Shown piece by piece: positions 32,742 through 42,656 of a stretch of DNA of 64,000 bases. The notes beneath the pieces were generated by a model. That model saw only the letters and a program-made list of their open reading frames with translations, searched no databases and had not been told where the DNA came from. How positions within the stretch are numbered: the stretch's first letter is position 1; every line of letters starts with the position of its first letter. Location: NCBI GenBank assembly GCA_026396015.1, contig JAPLXP010000011.1, positions 1-64,000 of the forward strand, given 5' to 3'. The translations under genes and the position numbers were made by a program. Origin of the DNA: Candidatus Nomurabacteria bacterium. GTDB taxonomy: Bacteria; Patescibacteria; Paceibacteria; UBA9973.

Positions 32742-35003
32742 ATGGCACTACCAGATAACGAAAAACGAGACATTATAAAATACATTGAAGCCGACAAGCC
32801 ATTGCCGGATAAATACCGCTTTCAACTTTTTGAAGATAAGCGTGAAGTTGAGCTTGTGTGGAATGGAAAAACAAATGATGTCACAAATGTCGTTCTCCCT
32901 TTTCAAATCATTGAGCAGATTGATGAGCCAAGAAGTGAGAAAGAAATAAAACTCCAAGCAACACTTTTTGATATTGATACTCGTGGCCGACAACTAAAAG
33001 GTTGGACGAATAAACTTATCTGGGGTGACAACAAATTGATTCTTTCAAGCCTCAAGAATGGTCCACTTCGACAAGAAATTGAGGAGCAAGGAGGTATCAA
33101 GCTAATTTATATAGATCCACCTTTTGACGTAGGTGCTGATTTTTCAATGGATATAGAAATCGGGGACGAAGCTTTTACAAAACAACCATCGGTACTAGAA
33201 GAACTTGCTTATCGTGATACGTGGGGTAAGGGAGCTGATAGCTTTATCGCTATGATTTATGAACGTCTTCTATTAATGAGAGATCTCTTAGCACCTGAAG
33301 GAAGTATATTTGTGCATTGCGACACTCGCGTGAATAGTTACATACGCTTAGTCTTAGAGGAAATTTTTGGTAACGATAATTTTCACAACGAAATTGTCTG
33401 GCAAAGGAGTTCTAGTGGTAAAACCATTTCAAAAAATCTTTCAAGAGATACAGATACGATATTTTGGTACTCAAAATCTAATGACTACATAATAAATTCG
33501 GTTTACCAGCCTCTCTCCGATACCACCATTGCCATGTACAGCATGGATGATAAAGATGGTAGAGGAAAATATCGTTTATACCCACTTCAAAAAACAGGAA
33601 GCCCGGGACCAGAAACAACATATGAATACGAAGATAATACCGGCAAAATGTGGAAGTGTCCTAAAAAAGGATGGAGGATGAGATTTCAAAAACTAAAAGC
33701 TTTGGAAAATGACGGAAGACTCTATTTTGAGGGCAATACTTTAGCTGAGAAAGCATACTGGAATGAGCGTGAAAATGAAGGAAGACTAGCTAATAATTTA
33801 TGGAATGATATATCTAATTTACAAGGATCTACTCCAGAGATTCTTGGTTATCCTACCCAAAAACCAGAGAAATTGTTGGAAAGAATTATTACCATGTCAA
33901 CAAATAAGGACGATTTAGTGGCAGATTTTTTCTGTGGATCTGGTACTACACTAGCTGTTGCTGAAAAACTTGGACGTAAATGGATAGGATCTGACCTTGG
34001 TAAATTTGGAATCCATACTACTCGTAAGCGTATGATTGGAGTGCAACGCCAACTTAAAAAGGAAGACAAAAATTATCGAGCATTTGAAATTCTTAATCTT
34101 GGTAAGTATGAGCGTCAACATTATATTGGTGTAAATACGAATCTTCGAGAAGAAGAAAAACAAAAACAGCTTGCTCAAAAAGAAAAAGATTTTGTATCTC
34201 TCGTTTTATCAGCTTATAAGGCTGAGGAATGTGAAGGATTCAAAACTTTCTACGGAAAAAAGAATTCTCGACTAGTCGCAATTGGTCCTATAAATTTACC
34301 CCTTTCACGACTCTTTGTGGAAGAAGTGATAAAAGAATGCCAAGAAAAGCAGATCACAAAAGTTGATATTCTCGCTTTTGAATTTGAGATGGGCTTGTTT
34401 CCAAATATTCAGGAAGAAGCAAAAGACAAAGGTATTGATTTAGGACTTAAATACATACCTAGAGACGTTTTTGATAAGCGAGCAATCGAAAAGAATCAAG
34501 TAGTTTTCAATGATGTTTCTTATATTGAAGTTAAACCAATTGTTAAGAAACGATCGGTAGCAATTGAGCTAGTTGATTTTTCTGTTTTTTATAACCAAGA
34601 TTCCCTAAAAGAAGTTGAGGAAAACTTAAAAGCCGGTGGCAAAAAGCTTTTAATTGAAAATGGACAAATCATTAAAATTTCTAAAGATAAAGATGGTATT
34701 CTTGAGCGAGAAATTTTAACCAAGAAATGGACTGATTGGATCGATTATTGGGCCATTGACTTCAACTTTGAAAGTAAAAAGGAAATAATCGGCATTAAAG
34801 ATAAAAGTGGGGAAGTGCAAGAATTCTGGACTGGTGACTATGTCTTTGAGAATGAATGGCAATCTTTTCGTACAAAAAAAGATCGCGGTTTAGAGATGAT
34901 AAGCATCGCGCGAGAATTGGAATCAGGTAAAAGAAAAATTGCAATCAAGGTCGTCGACATATTCGGTAACGATACGATGAAAATCATCGAGATCACAGTA
35001 TAA
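32742..35003 (+). CDS. Type III restriction-modification methylase subunit (Mod)
   Basis: A 753-residue amino-methyltransferase that recognises the target and methylates adenine. Motif IV is YIDPPFDVG (about 122-130) and motif I is FFCGSGTTLAVAEKLGRK (about 396-413), the beta-class order seen in Mod subunits. The middle region (about 210-380) is the probable target recognition domain, and the C-terminal half (from about 430) has long helical and beta parts typical of larger type III-like Mods. Methylates its own DNA and works with the helicase-nuclease encoded 4 bases downstream. Confidence 0.86.
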   Translation: MALPDNEKRDIIKYIEADKPLPDKYRFQLFEDKREVELVWNGKTNDVTNVVLPFQIIEQIDEPRSEKEIKLQATLFDIDTRGRQLKGWTNKLIWGDNKLILSSLKNGPLRQEIEEQGGIKLIYIDPPFDVGADFSMDIEIGDEAFTKQPSVLEELAYRDTWGKGADSFIAMIYERLLLMRDLLAPEGSIFVHCDTRVNSYIRLVLEEIFGNDNFHNEIVWQRSSSGKTISKNLSRDTDTIFWYSKSNDYIINSVYQPLSDTTIAMYSMDDKDGRGKYRLYPLQKTGSPGPETTYEYEDNTGKMWKCPKKGWRMRFQKLKALENDGRLYFEGNTLAEKAYWNERENEGRLANNLWNDISNLQGSTPEILGYPTQKPEKLLERIITMSTNKDDLVADFFCGSGTTLAVAEKLGRKWIGSDLGKFGIHTTRKRMIGVQRQLKKEDKNYRAFEILNLGKYERQHYIGVNTNLREEEKQKQLAQKEKDFVSLVLSAYKAEECEGFKTFYGKKNSRLVAIGPINLPLSRLFVEEVIKECQEKQITKVDILAFEFEMGLFPNIQEEAKDKGIDLGLKYIPRDVFDKRAIEKNQVVFNDVSYIEVKPIVKKRSVAIELVDFSVFYNQDSLKEVEENLKAGGKKLLIENGQIIKISKDKDGILEREILTKKWTDWIDYWAIDFNFESKKEIIGIKDKSGEVQEFWTGDYVFENEWQSFRTKKDRGLEMISIARELESGKRKIAIKVVDIFGNDTMKIIEITV

Positions 35004-35007
35004 ATTT

Positions 35008-37689
35008 ATGGCACTCCATCAAAAATTTCCAAAATCTCCGTATACTATTCTTGATCCAGCAATTCGCTGGTTTCCTGCTGATGAAAATCTTAGAGACAAG
35101 GGCTACGAAAAATTACTTCCGCCGCTTGTAGCAGAACTTCGAAAGAAGATAAAAGAGTGGCGTCTTTCTGAATACGAAGGAGCTAGTGAAACTAGTAAAG
35201 CACTTTTGAAATGGTGGTTCTTAACAGACCATCCAACTCCAACTAAAGATGGTGAGATGTTTCTTTTTCAATACTATTTTGCTCAACGTGAAGCAGTAGA
35301 AACTGTTATCTGGCTATATGAAGTAGCTAAAGCTCATGATAAATATGATCTTATACGTTTTGATACATCAGGAGCAATATCACCGGGAATGTTTGACGAG
35401 ACTTGGACTCGGTATATCGTGAAGATGGCAACTGGTTCAGGAAAAACAAAAGTATTGAGTCTTATTCTCGCATGGAGTTATTTTCATAAACTCTACGAAA
35501 AAGATTCCGAGCTTGCTCGTAACTTTTTAGTAATCGCCCCAAACATCATTGTATTGGATCGAATACGTACAGACTTTGATGGTCTTAAAATTTTCTTTGC
35601 CGATCCAGTTGTTCCAGACAATGGATACCGAGGTCAAGAATGGCGTAACGACTTTCAACTTACTCTTCATATTCAAGATGAAATCGGAACTGTAAGAAAA
35701 ACGGGTAATATTTTTCTTACCAACATTCACCGTGTTTATGATGGTGCTACAGAATCTGCTAGTTTTGAAGATGGAGATACGATGGACTACTTTCTTGGTA
35801 AAAAGCCCACAGGTGCAACCAATGAATCGAAATTAGATCTTGGAGATATTGTACGCAACATTGATGAGCTTGTTGTCTTAAATGATGAAGCACACCATAT
35901 TCACGATCCGAGACTTGCATGGTTCAAGGCTATTGAAGATATTCATAACCGCCTTAAAATGAAGGGGGGTAAGTTAGGTTTGCAAGTAGATGTTACAGCA
36001 ACTCCAAAACATACCAATGGATCAATCTTCGTTCAGACGGTTAGTGACTACCCACTTGTGGAAGCAATTCATCAAAACGTAGTGAAGCATCCGGTTCTGC
36101 CCGATCCAGCAAGTCGCGCAAAATTACAAGAACATAAGACATCAAATTACACTGAAAAATACAAGGATTACATCCACCTTGGATATTTGGAATGGAAAAA
36201 AGTCTATGATGAGCATCTTAAGCTAAATAAGAAATCGGTACTCTTTATCATGACTGACGATACAAAAAACTGTGACGAAGTGGCTGAATATCTTGAAAAC
36301 ACCTACCCCGATCTCAAAGATGCTGTTCTTGTGATTCACACAAAAGACAACGGTGAAATCTCAGAAAGTGCTACAGGGAAAAAAGAAGAGGAGCTCAAGG
36401 AACTCCGTAAAAATGCCAATACAATCGATCACCTCGACAATCCATATAAAGTTATTGTTTCCGTGCTTATGCTTAAAGAAGGATGGGATGTTAGAAATGT
36501 GACTACGATTGTAGGCTTGCGCGCATACAGCTCCAAAAGCAACATCCTACCAGAGCAGACACTTGGTAGAGGTCTTCGTCGAATGTATCGCGATCCTGAT
36601 CTAGCTGAAATGGTGAGCGTTGTCGGTACTGATGCCTTTATGGATTTCGTAGAATCAATTAAAAGTGAGGGTGTTGAACTTGAACATCGTAAAATGGGTG
36701 AAGGAACAGGTCCGAAAGCACCACTTGTAGTTGAAATTGACCGTGAGAATATGAAAAAGAATATTGAAGAATTGGAGATCGAGATACCTGTGCTGACACC
36801 CCGTATCTATCGAGAATATAAAAATCTCTCCCAGCTCGATGTACCAAAATTTAGTCATCAAAAGATTAATACTAAAGAATTTACTGAGGAGGAAAAACGT
36901 GAGATCGTCTTCCGAGATATAACAAGTGGCGACATAACACATAAAACGGAATTGGATAGTAATTTTATACCAAATTACCAGAGCGTGATTGGTTATTTTA
37001 CACAGGTAGTAATGAAGGAACTTAGACTGGTAAGTGGGTATGACGTTCTATATGGTAAGGTCAAAGAATTTATTCAAGATCATCTTTTTACAAAACCTAT
37101 TGAGCTTGAAAACTTAAACTCACTTCGTAATCTATCGGAAATAGAAGCTTCCCGTACTATTATTGAGACATTCAAAAAAGAGATTAATGCTCTTACGGTC
37201 CTTGATAAAGGGGAGGCTGAGATCCGCGATTATATAAAAATCAGCAAGAGTCGTCCCTTTGTGGTAAAGGATCAGGGTTATATTGTTCCGAAAAAAAGTG
37301 TCTTTAATAAAATTATAGGTGACAGTCATTTAGAGCTTGAATTTGCGAGTTTTCTTGAGGGATGTGACGATATAATCTCATACGCAAAAAACTATTTTGC
37401 TGTTCACTTCAAGATTGATTATAAAAATGCTGACGGTAGTATTTCTGATTATTACCCAGATTTTATTGTAAAAGTCTCAGCCAAAGAATACTACGTAGTT
37501 GAGACGAAAGGTCGGGAAGATTTGGATGATATAGAGAAAATCAAACGCCTGAAACAGTGGTGTGATGATGTGAATGCAAATCAACGCGATGCAAAGTACA
37601 ACATGCTTTATATCAAGCAGGAAGACTGGGAAGCACAGCAACAAAAGCCTCGAAACTTTAGAGAAGTCATTCGAGGATGGAGTAAATAA
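35008..37689 (+). CDS. Type III-like restriction subunit (Res): helicase plus nuclease
   Basis: An 893-residue superfamily 2 ATPase. Walker A is MATGSGKTK (about 140), motif II is LNDEAHHIHD (about 292), motif III is TATPK, and QTLGRGLRRMYRD is motif VI (about 520). The C-terminal end has YYPDFIVKVSAKEYYVVETKGRE (read in two parts, about 815-837), the D...E-x-K nuclease site. Res translocates on DNA from unmethylated sites and cuts. Immediately follows Mod. Confidence 0.88.
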   Translation: MALHQKFPKSPYTILDPAIRWFPADENLRDKGYEKLLPPLVAELRKKIKEWRLSEYEGASETSKALLKWWFLTDHPTPTKDGEMFLFQYYFAQREAVETVIWLYEVAKAHDKYDLIRFDTSGAISPGMFDETWTRYIVKMATGSGKTKVLSLILAWSYFHKLYEKDSELARNFLVIAPNIIVLDRIRTDFDGLKIFFADPVVPDNGYRGQEWRNDFQLTLHIQDEIGTVRKTGNIFLTNIHRVYDGATESASFEDGDTMDYFLGKKPTGATNESKLDLGDIVRNIDELVVLNDEAHHIHDPRLAWFKAIEDIHNRLKMKGGKLGLQVDVTATPKHTNGSIFVQTVSDYPLVEAIHQNVVKHPVLPDPASRAKLQEHKTSNYTEKYKDYIHLGYLEWKKVYDEHLKLNKKSVLFIMTDDTKNCDEVAEYLENTYPDLKDAVLVIHTKDNGEISESATGKKEEELKELRKNANTIDHLDNPYKVIVSVLMLKEGWDVRNVTTIVGLRAYSSKSNILPEQTLGRGLRRMYRDPDLAEMVSVVGTDAFMDFVESIKSEGVELEHRKMGEGTGPKAPLVVEIDRENMKKNIEELEIEIPVLTPRIYREYKNLSQLDVPKFSHQKINTKEFTEEEKREIVFRDITSGDITHKTELDSNFIPNYQSVIGYFTQVVMKELRLVSGYDVLYGKVKEFIQDHLFTKPIELENLNSLRNLSEIEASRTIIETFKKEINALTVLDKGEAEIRDYIKISKSRPFVVKDQGYIVPKKSVFNKIIGDSHLELEFASFLEGCDDIISYAKNYFAVHFKIDYKNADGSISDYYPDFIVKVSAKEYYVVETKGREDLDDIEKIKRLKQWCDDVNANQRDAKYNMLYIKQEDWEAQQQKPRNFREVIRGWSK

Positions 37690-37690
37690 T

Positions 37691-40486
37691 ATGGATAAAG
37701 GTACACACTTCTATAAATGCGATTTTCAGGTACATACTCCACGGGATGCAAACTGGGTAGGTACTGAAGCCACCACACAAGCAGAACGTAAAACTTATGC
37801 AGAGGAGCTTATTCAGTCGTGTCGTATAAAAGGCATTGGAGCAATTGCAATAACCGACCATCACGATTTTACTTTTTTCCCTTATGTTAAAGCAGCTTCA
37901 GTTTCTGAAGTGGATGCGGTAGGAAGTCCTATTCCAAAACGAGATCAAATAGTTGTCTTTCCCGGCATCGAATTAACCCTTTCCTCGCCACCTTGCCAAG
38001 CCATTCTATTGTTAGATTCAGAATTTGATGAAACAAAATTCGGTGATATTCTCACAACCCTTACTATCGCTCCTACCGATAAGGTAAAAAGTAAATTAGC
38101 AAGCGTAGATTCTGTATCACCAGCATCAATAACTGGATTTAATGACCTAGAGAATAAGCTTAATCAGCATGCATGGCTGAAAGGTAAATTTATCATACTT
38201 CCAAATGTTACTACTGCTGGACATAAAACACTTTTTCGTGATGGGTATGCAAAACACTATAAAGAGATGCGGTGTGTAGGAGGATATGTGGATGGCGATT
38301 ATTCAAAATCAAGTGATGGCTATAAAAATATCCTAGAAGGTCGTCAACAAAATAATGGCTATAAATCCATTGCTGTTTTTCAGACCTCAGATAACCGCAA
38401 GCGTGATCATTCTGATCTTGGAACCTATATCACTTACGTTAAATGGTCAGAACCAACTGCTGAAGCGTTGCGACAGGCGTGCCTAGCAAAAGAATCACGA
38501 CTCTCTCTTGCTGAGCCAGAGCTTCCTAGCGTATGGATTACATCTGTCACAGTTTCAAATTCTAAGTTCCTTGGACGTGTTGATTTAGATTTAAACCAAC
38601 AATACAACGCCATCATCGGTGGGCGTGGAACTGGTAAATCCACAATCCTAGAATATTTACGCTGGGGTCTTTGTGATCAACCAATAGAAAGCGAGGATAT
38701 GGATATTGTACAAAATAAGCGCAAGAATTTAATCGATAATACGCTACAGAAATTTGATGGAGAAGTGCATGTTGAATTTCTTCTCAACGATGTGAATCAT
38801 ATTGTAAAACGAAACTCAAAGAAACAAGAGATTTTGCTTAAAATTGCCGATGGAGATTTTGCTCCAGCTACTGAACAACAAGTAAGAAATTTGCTTCCAA
38901 TTCAAGCGTACAGTCAGAAACAACTGAGTAGTGTTGGTGTGAGAATTGATGAGTTAAAACGCTTTGTAGAGCTTCCGATAAAACAAGAACTTGATCAGAT
39001 TCGATCCGATGTTCGTGATAATGCTGCTAAAATGCGGTCATCATACGGTGATCTTATCCGAATGAGTGAGATCGAGACTGAAGTTGAAAAAAATAATGTT
39101 GAAATTGCTTCAGTAACTGAGCAGCTTGATAAGTTAAGAAAAAGCCTCAAGGGTTTGTCTAAAGAAGATCAGAAGACCATCAACCAGAAAGCAAAATACG
39201 ATGAGGAAGAAACTATTATTGGTGATTTACAGAATGAACTCTCAACAGCACAAGGAAGTGTTGAGTCGTTAGAGGCAGAATTTTATAAAGATGTAGCGAC
39301 ACAAGAGGAAGAAGCTGAACTAGAAAACACGGCGATCATCAAAGATATCAAGAAAAAGTTTGCATCAAAGTTTGTGGAGATAAAAGCGGGGGTTGGAGCA
39401 TTATCTAGCTTATTTAAACCAGCATCATTAAAAGATATAAATGATGCAATTAAGGCTTGGAATAAACTCAAGGTGGCGTTTGACAAAAAATACGAGGCGG
39501 CGAAAGTAAAAGCAAAAGTTAATCAGCAACAACTAGATCAAATACAAATACATGAAAAGCGTATCGGTATACTTAAGAAGCAACAAACCGATAAACGTAA
39601 TGCTATTACAGCTCTGGGAAATCCTGAGGCTACCTATAAAGGCTTACGTACAAAATGGGATACTTTACATAACCTAAAAGTTGTAGCCATTGAGAAACAA
39701 TGTGAGCAATTTACTGCTCTTTCTGGTGGATTGATTAAGGCGGAAATTAAAAATAGTCTTGATGTTGATGGTTTTACACAACAACTCAAAACAGCTTTTT
39801 CTGGTATGAATATCAAGGAGGATAAAATTGAAAAAATCTGTAAGATTTTGCTTGAAGCAACTGATCCGTTCACAGAATGGAATAACATATTATCAGAACT
39901 CAGATCCCTCGCTCTCTATTCTGATGAAGGAAATGATGCCTTACCAGAAACACCTATACTTAATGGTAAGTGTTTCTTTATTAATACAGAATTAAAGAGG
40001 ATTGCGACCCAGTTTGATTCCGCTCGCTGGATTAATCTTTCCATGGCAGAATTGGAATTCAATCCAAAATTCCACTATTGCACAAATAAAACAAAGGATG
40101 AATACATAGAATTTTCTGATGCATCGGCTGGTCAACAAGCTACCGCCTTACTTACTGTACTTTTGAATCAGCCGGGAGCTCCTCTTATTATTGATCAACC
40201 AGAAGATGATATTGATAGTAAGATGATCAAAGAAATTATTGAACGAGTGTGGAAAGCAAAAAGTAAACGTCAACTTATCTTTGCCAGCCATAGTGCAAAT
40301 TTTGTCGTCAACGGAGATGCAGAGCTGGTAGTTTGTTGCGACTACGTCAAAGCAGGAGATCAGACACACGGTGTAATTAAAGCAATTGGCGCAATTGATA
40401 ATGCCATAATTAAAGAAGAAATTACCTTAGTTACTGAAGGCGGTCGACAAGCATTCAAGCTTCGTATGGATAAATATGGTTTTTAA
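37691..40486 (+). CDS. PHP-domain plus SMC-like ATPase (TrlF-like defence protein)
   Basis: A 931-residue protein. The N terminus is a PHP metal hydrolase domain: FQVHTPRD, AITDHHDF (about 54-61) and FPGIELTLS supply His and Asp ligands. The ATPase begins with IIGGRGTGKSTILEYLRW (Walker A, about 310), long coiled coils follow (about 430-680), and LIIDQPEDDID (about 832) is Walker B, then FASHSANFVV. PHP-AAA fusions of this kind occur next to type III restriction genes and are annotated TrlF-like. Start at 37691, just after the Res stop; an upstream in-frame start would lie inside res. Confidence 0.82.
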   Translation: MDKGTHFYKCDFQVHTPRDANWVGTEATTQAERKTYAEELIQSCRIKGIGAIAITDHHDFTFFPYVKAASVSEVDAVGSPIPKRDQIVVFPGIELTLSSPPCQAILLLDSEFDETKFGDILTTLTIAPTDKVKSKLASVDSVSPASITGFNDLENKLNQHAWLKGKFIILPNVTTAGHKTLFRDGYAKHYKEMRCVGGYVDGDYSKSSDGYKNILEGRQQNNGYKSIAVFQTSDNRKRDHSDLGTYITYVKWSEPTAEALRQACLAKESRLSLAEPELPSVWITSVTVSNSKFLGRVDLDLNQQYNAIIGGRGTGKSTILEYLRWGLCDQPIESEDMDIVQNKRKNLIDNTLQKFDGEVHVEFLLNDVNHIVKRNSKKQEILLKIADGDFAPATEQQVRNLLPIQAYSQKQLSSVGVRIDELKRFVELPIKQELDQIRSDVRDNAAKMRSSYGDLIRMSEIETEVEKNNVEIASVTEQLDKLRKSLKGLSKEDQKTINQKAKYDEEETIIGDLQNELSTAQGSVESLEAEFYKDVATQEEEAELENTAIIKDIKKKFASKFVEIKAGVGALSSLFKPASLKDINDAIKAWNKLKVAFDKKYEAAKVKAKVNQQQLDQIQIHEKRIGILKKQQTDKRNAITALGNPEATYKGLRTKWDTLHNLKVVAIEKQCEQFTALSGGLIKAEIKNSLDVDGFTQQLKTAFSGMNIKEDKIEKICKILLEATDPFTEWNNILSELRSLALYSDEGNDALPETPILNGKCFFINTELKRIATQFDSARWINLSMAELEFNPKFHYCTNKTKDEYIEFSDASAGQQATALLTVLLNQPGAPLIIDQPEDDIDSKMIKEIIERVWKAKSKRQLIFASHSANFVVNGDAELVVCCDYVKAGDQTHGVIKAIGAIDNAIIKEEITLVTEGGRQAFKLRMDKYGF

Positions 40487-40500
40487 TCTTAAATAAAGAT

Positions 40501-41253
40501 ATGTCTGAATACTACAACGCAAACAGAACACGAAACATTTACGATCCAGCCAGTTTGGAGCCTTTCAAGTTGTCACGGTCCAAGATCGAGGGGTACATGA
40601 ACTGTCCAAAGTGCTTTTATATGGATCGTAGACTTGGCGTGGGGCAACCACCGGGCTTCCCATTTGCCCTTAATTCGGCCGTAGACCACCTTCTAAAGAA
40701 AGAATTCGACATACACAGGGCTAAGCAGGTCCCGCACCCGCTTATGAAGGCGTACGGCCTTGATATGGTCCCTTTTCAGCATGAAAAGCTGAATGAGTGG
40801 CGCGAGAATTTCAAAGGCATCCAGTACCACCACGAGCCTACAAATTTTATAATGACAGGAGCTGTTGATGACTTGTGGGTCAATAGGGAAGGGGAGGTCA
40901 CTGTAGTTGACTATAAAGCTACAAGCAAACCAGCGAAGGTGACACTCGATGCTGATTGGCAGATCGGATACAAACGACAAATGGAAATGTACCAGTGGCT
41001 ACTTCGCAAGATTGGATTGAAAGTTTCCGACACTGGATATTTTGTATACTGCAATGGAAAAACAGATCGTGAAGCGTTCGATGGAAAACTAGATTTTGAT
41101 ATTGATCTTCTTCCATACACTGGCGATGATTCATGGGTGGGTGGAATTTTACATGAAATAAAACAGTGTCTTGATGGTGACATGCCCGAGTCGGGTCTTT
41201 CATGTGATTATTGTAGTTACAGAAAAGCTGCAAATCTCGTTGATCGAAAATAA
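40501..41253 (+). CDS. PD-(D/E)XK nuclease, Cas4/RecB-like, with Fe-S cysteines
   Basis: A 250-residue protein. The nuclease site is GAVDDLWVNREGEVTVVDYKATSK (read as two parts, about 120-145, with D and D-Y-K). Cysteines in NCPKC (about 35-38) and SCDYC (about 233-236) bracket the domain and probably hold a 4Fe-4S cluster, as in Cas4 and AddB. There are no CRISPR genes here. It follows the PHP-ATPase gene by 14 bases and may trim DNA ends produced by the restriction complex. Confidence 0.8.
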   Translation: MSEYYNANRTRNIYDPASLEPFKLSRSKIEGYMNCPKCFYMDRRLGVGQPPGFPFALNSAVDHLLKKEFDIHRAKQVPHPLMKAYGLDMVPFQHEKLNEWRENFKGIQYHHEPTNFIMTGAVDDLWVNREGEVTVVDYKATSKPAKVTLDADWQIGYKRQMEMYQWLLRKIGLKVSDTGYFVYCNGKTDREAFDGKLDFDIDLLPYTGDDSWVGGILHEIKQCLDGDMPESGLSCDYCSYRKAANLVDRK

Positions 41254-41260
41254 TAAATAT

Positions 41261-41416
41261 ATGTTAGAAGATAAAGATCCAGAAGAAATAATAGAGATTG
41301 CCGAAATAGCTCAAAACCAAGGCTTAGACATTGAAGATGCCGAAAAAGTAAAAGAACTTATGGATGAAGAAGGTCTTGATGAGGATGAGGCTTCTGAACT
41401 GATTGATTTACTATAA
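41261..41416 (+). CDS. Tiny acidic helical protein
   Basis: A 51-residue protein from an ATG 7 bases after the nuclease stop (leader TAATAAATAT). The sequence is almost entirely Glu, Asp, Leu, Ile, Ala in helices (EEIIEIAEIAQNQGLDIED, EASELIDLL), with about 19 acidic residues. It resembles small helical-hairpin acidic proteins found in Patescibacteria genomes. It might inhibit or tune the neighbouring nuclease, or mimic DNA; this is inference. Confidence 0.55.
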   Translation: MLEDKDPEEIIEIAEIAQNQGLDIEDAEKVKELMDEEGLDEDEASELIDLL

Positions 41417-41723
41417 TTCTAAAATGTGGGAGTTTATCCACAGTATCCTTTATTTGCTTGTGTTTGCTTTTTATAAATGTGGGAGTATAATCAAAATACC
41501 TGATGATCTTGTGCTCGTGCCAGAGCAGGGAAGTAGGGGGAGTCTAAAAAACTCATTATAAGTATGGCCTCTGTCCCAGTCAGGGATAGCCCACAGTAGG
41601 CGTTGATAACCGGATCAAAGCCTTCTTTCGTTCCGAGGTGTGGGAGTTAAAGATGTTGTTCTCGGAAAACAATCCTAGAACTCTCAAACCAAAAGGCTTT
41701 TAATCAACTAATAAAAAAACTTT
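41417..41723 (+). ncRNA. Promoter and structured leader before integrase
   Basis: No gene fits. It has a DnaA-box TTATCCACA (41434-41442), three of the four TGTGGGAGT motifs of this region (41425, 41478, 41639), and a promoter TTGCTT-N16-TATAAT ending about 41491. The transcript could fold with AAAGCCTT/AAGGCTTT (41617-41624, 41693-41700) around TTCCGAG/CTCGGAA (41631-41637, 41661-41667), whose loop shows a TGTGGGAGT motif. A long leader of about 220 bases for the integrase is likely. Could be a control RNA. Confidence 0.5.
41464..41491 (+). promoter_or_regulatory. Promoter upstream of integrase
   Basis: TTGCTT, a 16-base spacer containing TGTGGGAG, then TATAAT. The motif abuts the -10 box, which suits an operator. 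Confidence 0.5.
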
Positions 41724-42656
41724 ATGTTACTTCGAGATGCAATTGAAAATTATTTGCTCTGGAAGGGAACGGAGACTCGCACAGCCGCGAAAGTCTACCG
41801 ACCATTCCTCGAGCATTTCTACAGCTTTGTTGGTAATAAAGATACTCTCGAAATAAAGCTCGAGGAGATCTCAGCGTTCCGAGCGTCATTGAAATTAAAA
41901 TACAATGATGGCAATATTTCCAACCACAACAATGTGATCAAGAACTTCTACAAATGGTTAGAAGCGAATCGTATAACTACGGTCCACCCATTCTTGATCC
42001 GTAACCCAAGGTTCCAACAACCGGAACGACCAGTAGCAACACCTGAAGAAGTCGCGAAGATGTGCGCAACTCTCAATCCAAATTCTTATAGTGATTTGAT
42101 GAGGCTTGTAGCAATCAAACTCATGTGGGAATCAATGATACGCGTTAGTGAGCTTATAGACCTAAATGTTAGCGACATACTGTCGCAAAATACATACACG
42201 GAAATAATAGGCAAGAAGAATTATAAGAAACGATGGATTATGTGGTCGCCAGAAACCCATCAACTCCTACTTCAATATATAGCAAAGAGAAAAATGTTGT
42301 TCGAACACGAAGCATTATTCGCACACGAAAGTGCTGGTGTCAGTCAACGAATGGCTACTAGAAGTGTTGAACGATGGATGAAGATCGCGCGAGAAAAAGC
42401 AAAACTGACTCAAGACATATCTTGTCACGCATTGCGACATGGTGGTGCTCATGAGTTAGTAAAGAAAGGTGCGAGTCTGAAATTCTTAGGATTGATTCTA
42501 GGACATTCAGATACGAACCCTCGAGCGGGAATGCAATACCTCCGATTCAGTAAAGAAGAATCACTAGATGTTGTGGAAAGATTTGTGGGACTTAGATTCT
42601 CAAGAAATGTTTCCGAGCCTCTAGGTATAGCATTTAATGCCTACAACATGGTTTAA
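41724..42656 (+). CDS. Tyrosine recombinase (prophage integrase)
   Basis: A 310-residue integrase. The N-terminal SAM-like core-binding domain covers about 1-95. Catalytic residues: Arg in MIRVSELIDL (about 139), HALRHGGAH with His and Arg (about 232-240), LGHSDTNPRAG (His about 257) and the Tyr nucleophile in MQYLRF (about 272). Length is normal. The gene is 411 bases from the right attachment repeat, usual for an integrase. It lacks an obvious N-terminal arm-binding domain, which is XerC/D-like; specificity would then come from core sites. Confidence 0.93.
   Translation: MLLRDAIENYLLWKGTETRTAAKVYRPFLEHFYSFVGNKDTLEIKLEEISAFRASLKLKYNDGNISNHNNVIKNFYKWLEANRITTVHPFLIRNPRFQQPERPVATPEEVAKMCATLNPNSYSDLMRLVAIKLMWESMIRVSELIDLNVSDILSQNTYTEIIGKKNYKKRWIMWSPETHQLLLQYIAKRKMLFEHEALFAHESAGVSQRMATRSVERWMKIAREKAKLTQDISCHALRHGGAHELVKKGASLKFLGLILGHSDTNPRAGMQYLRFSKEESLDVVERFVGLRFSRNVSEPLGIAFNAYNMV

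Noticed and set aside
40501..41253. Cas4-like nuclease as evidence for CRISPR
   Set aside because: No repeat-spacer array and no Cas1, Cas2 or effector gene. The C-terminal Cas2-like fold at 51155-51772 belongs to a PaaX-type regulator.
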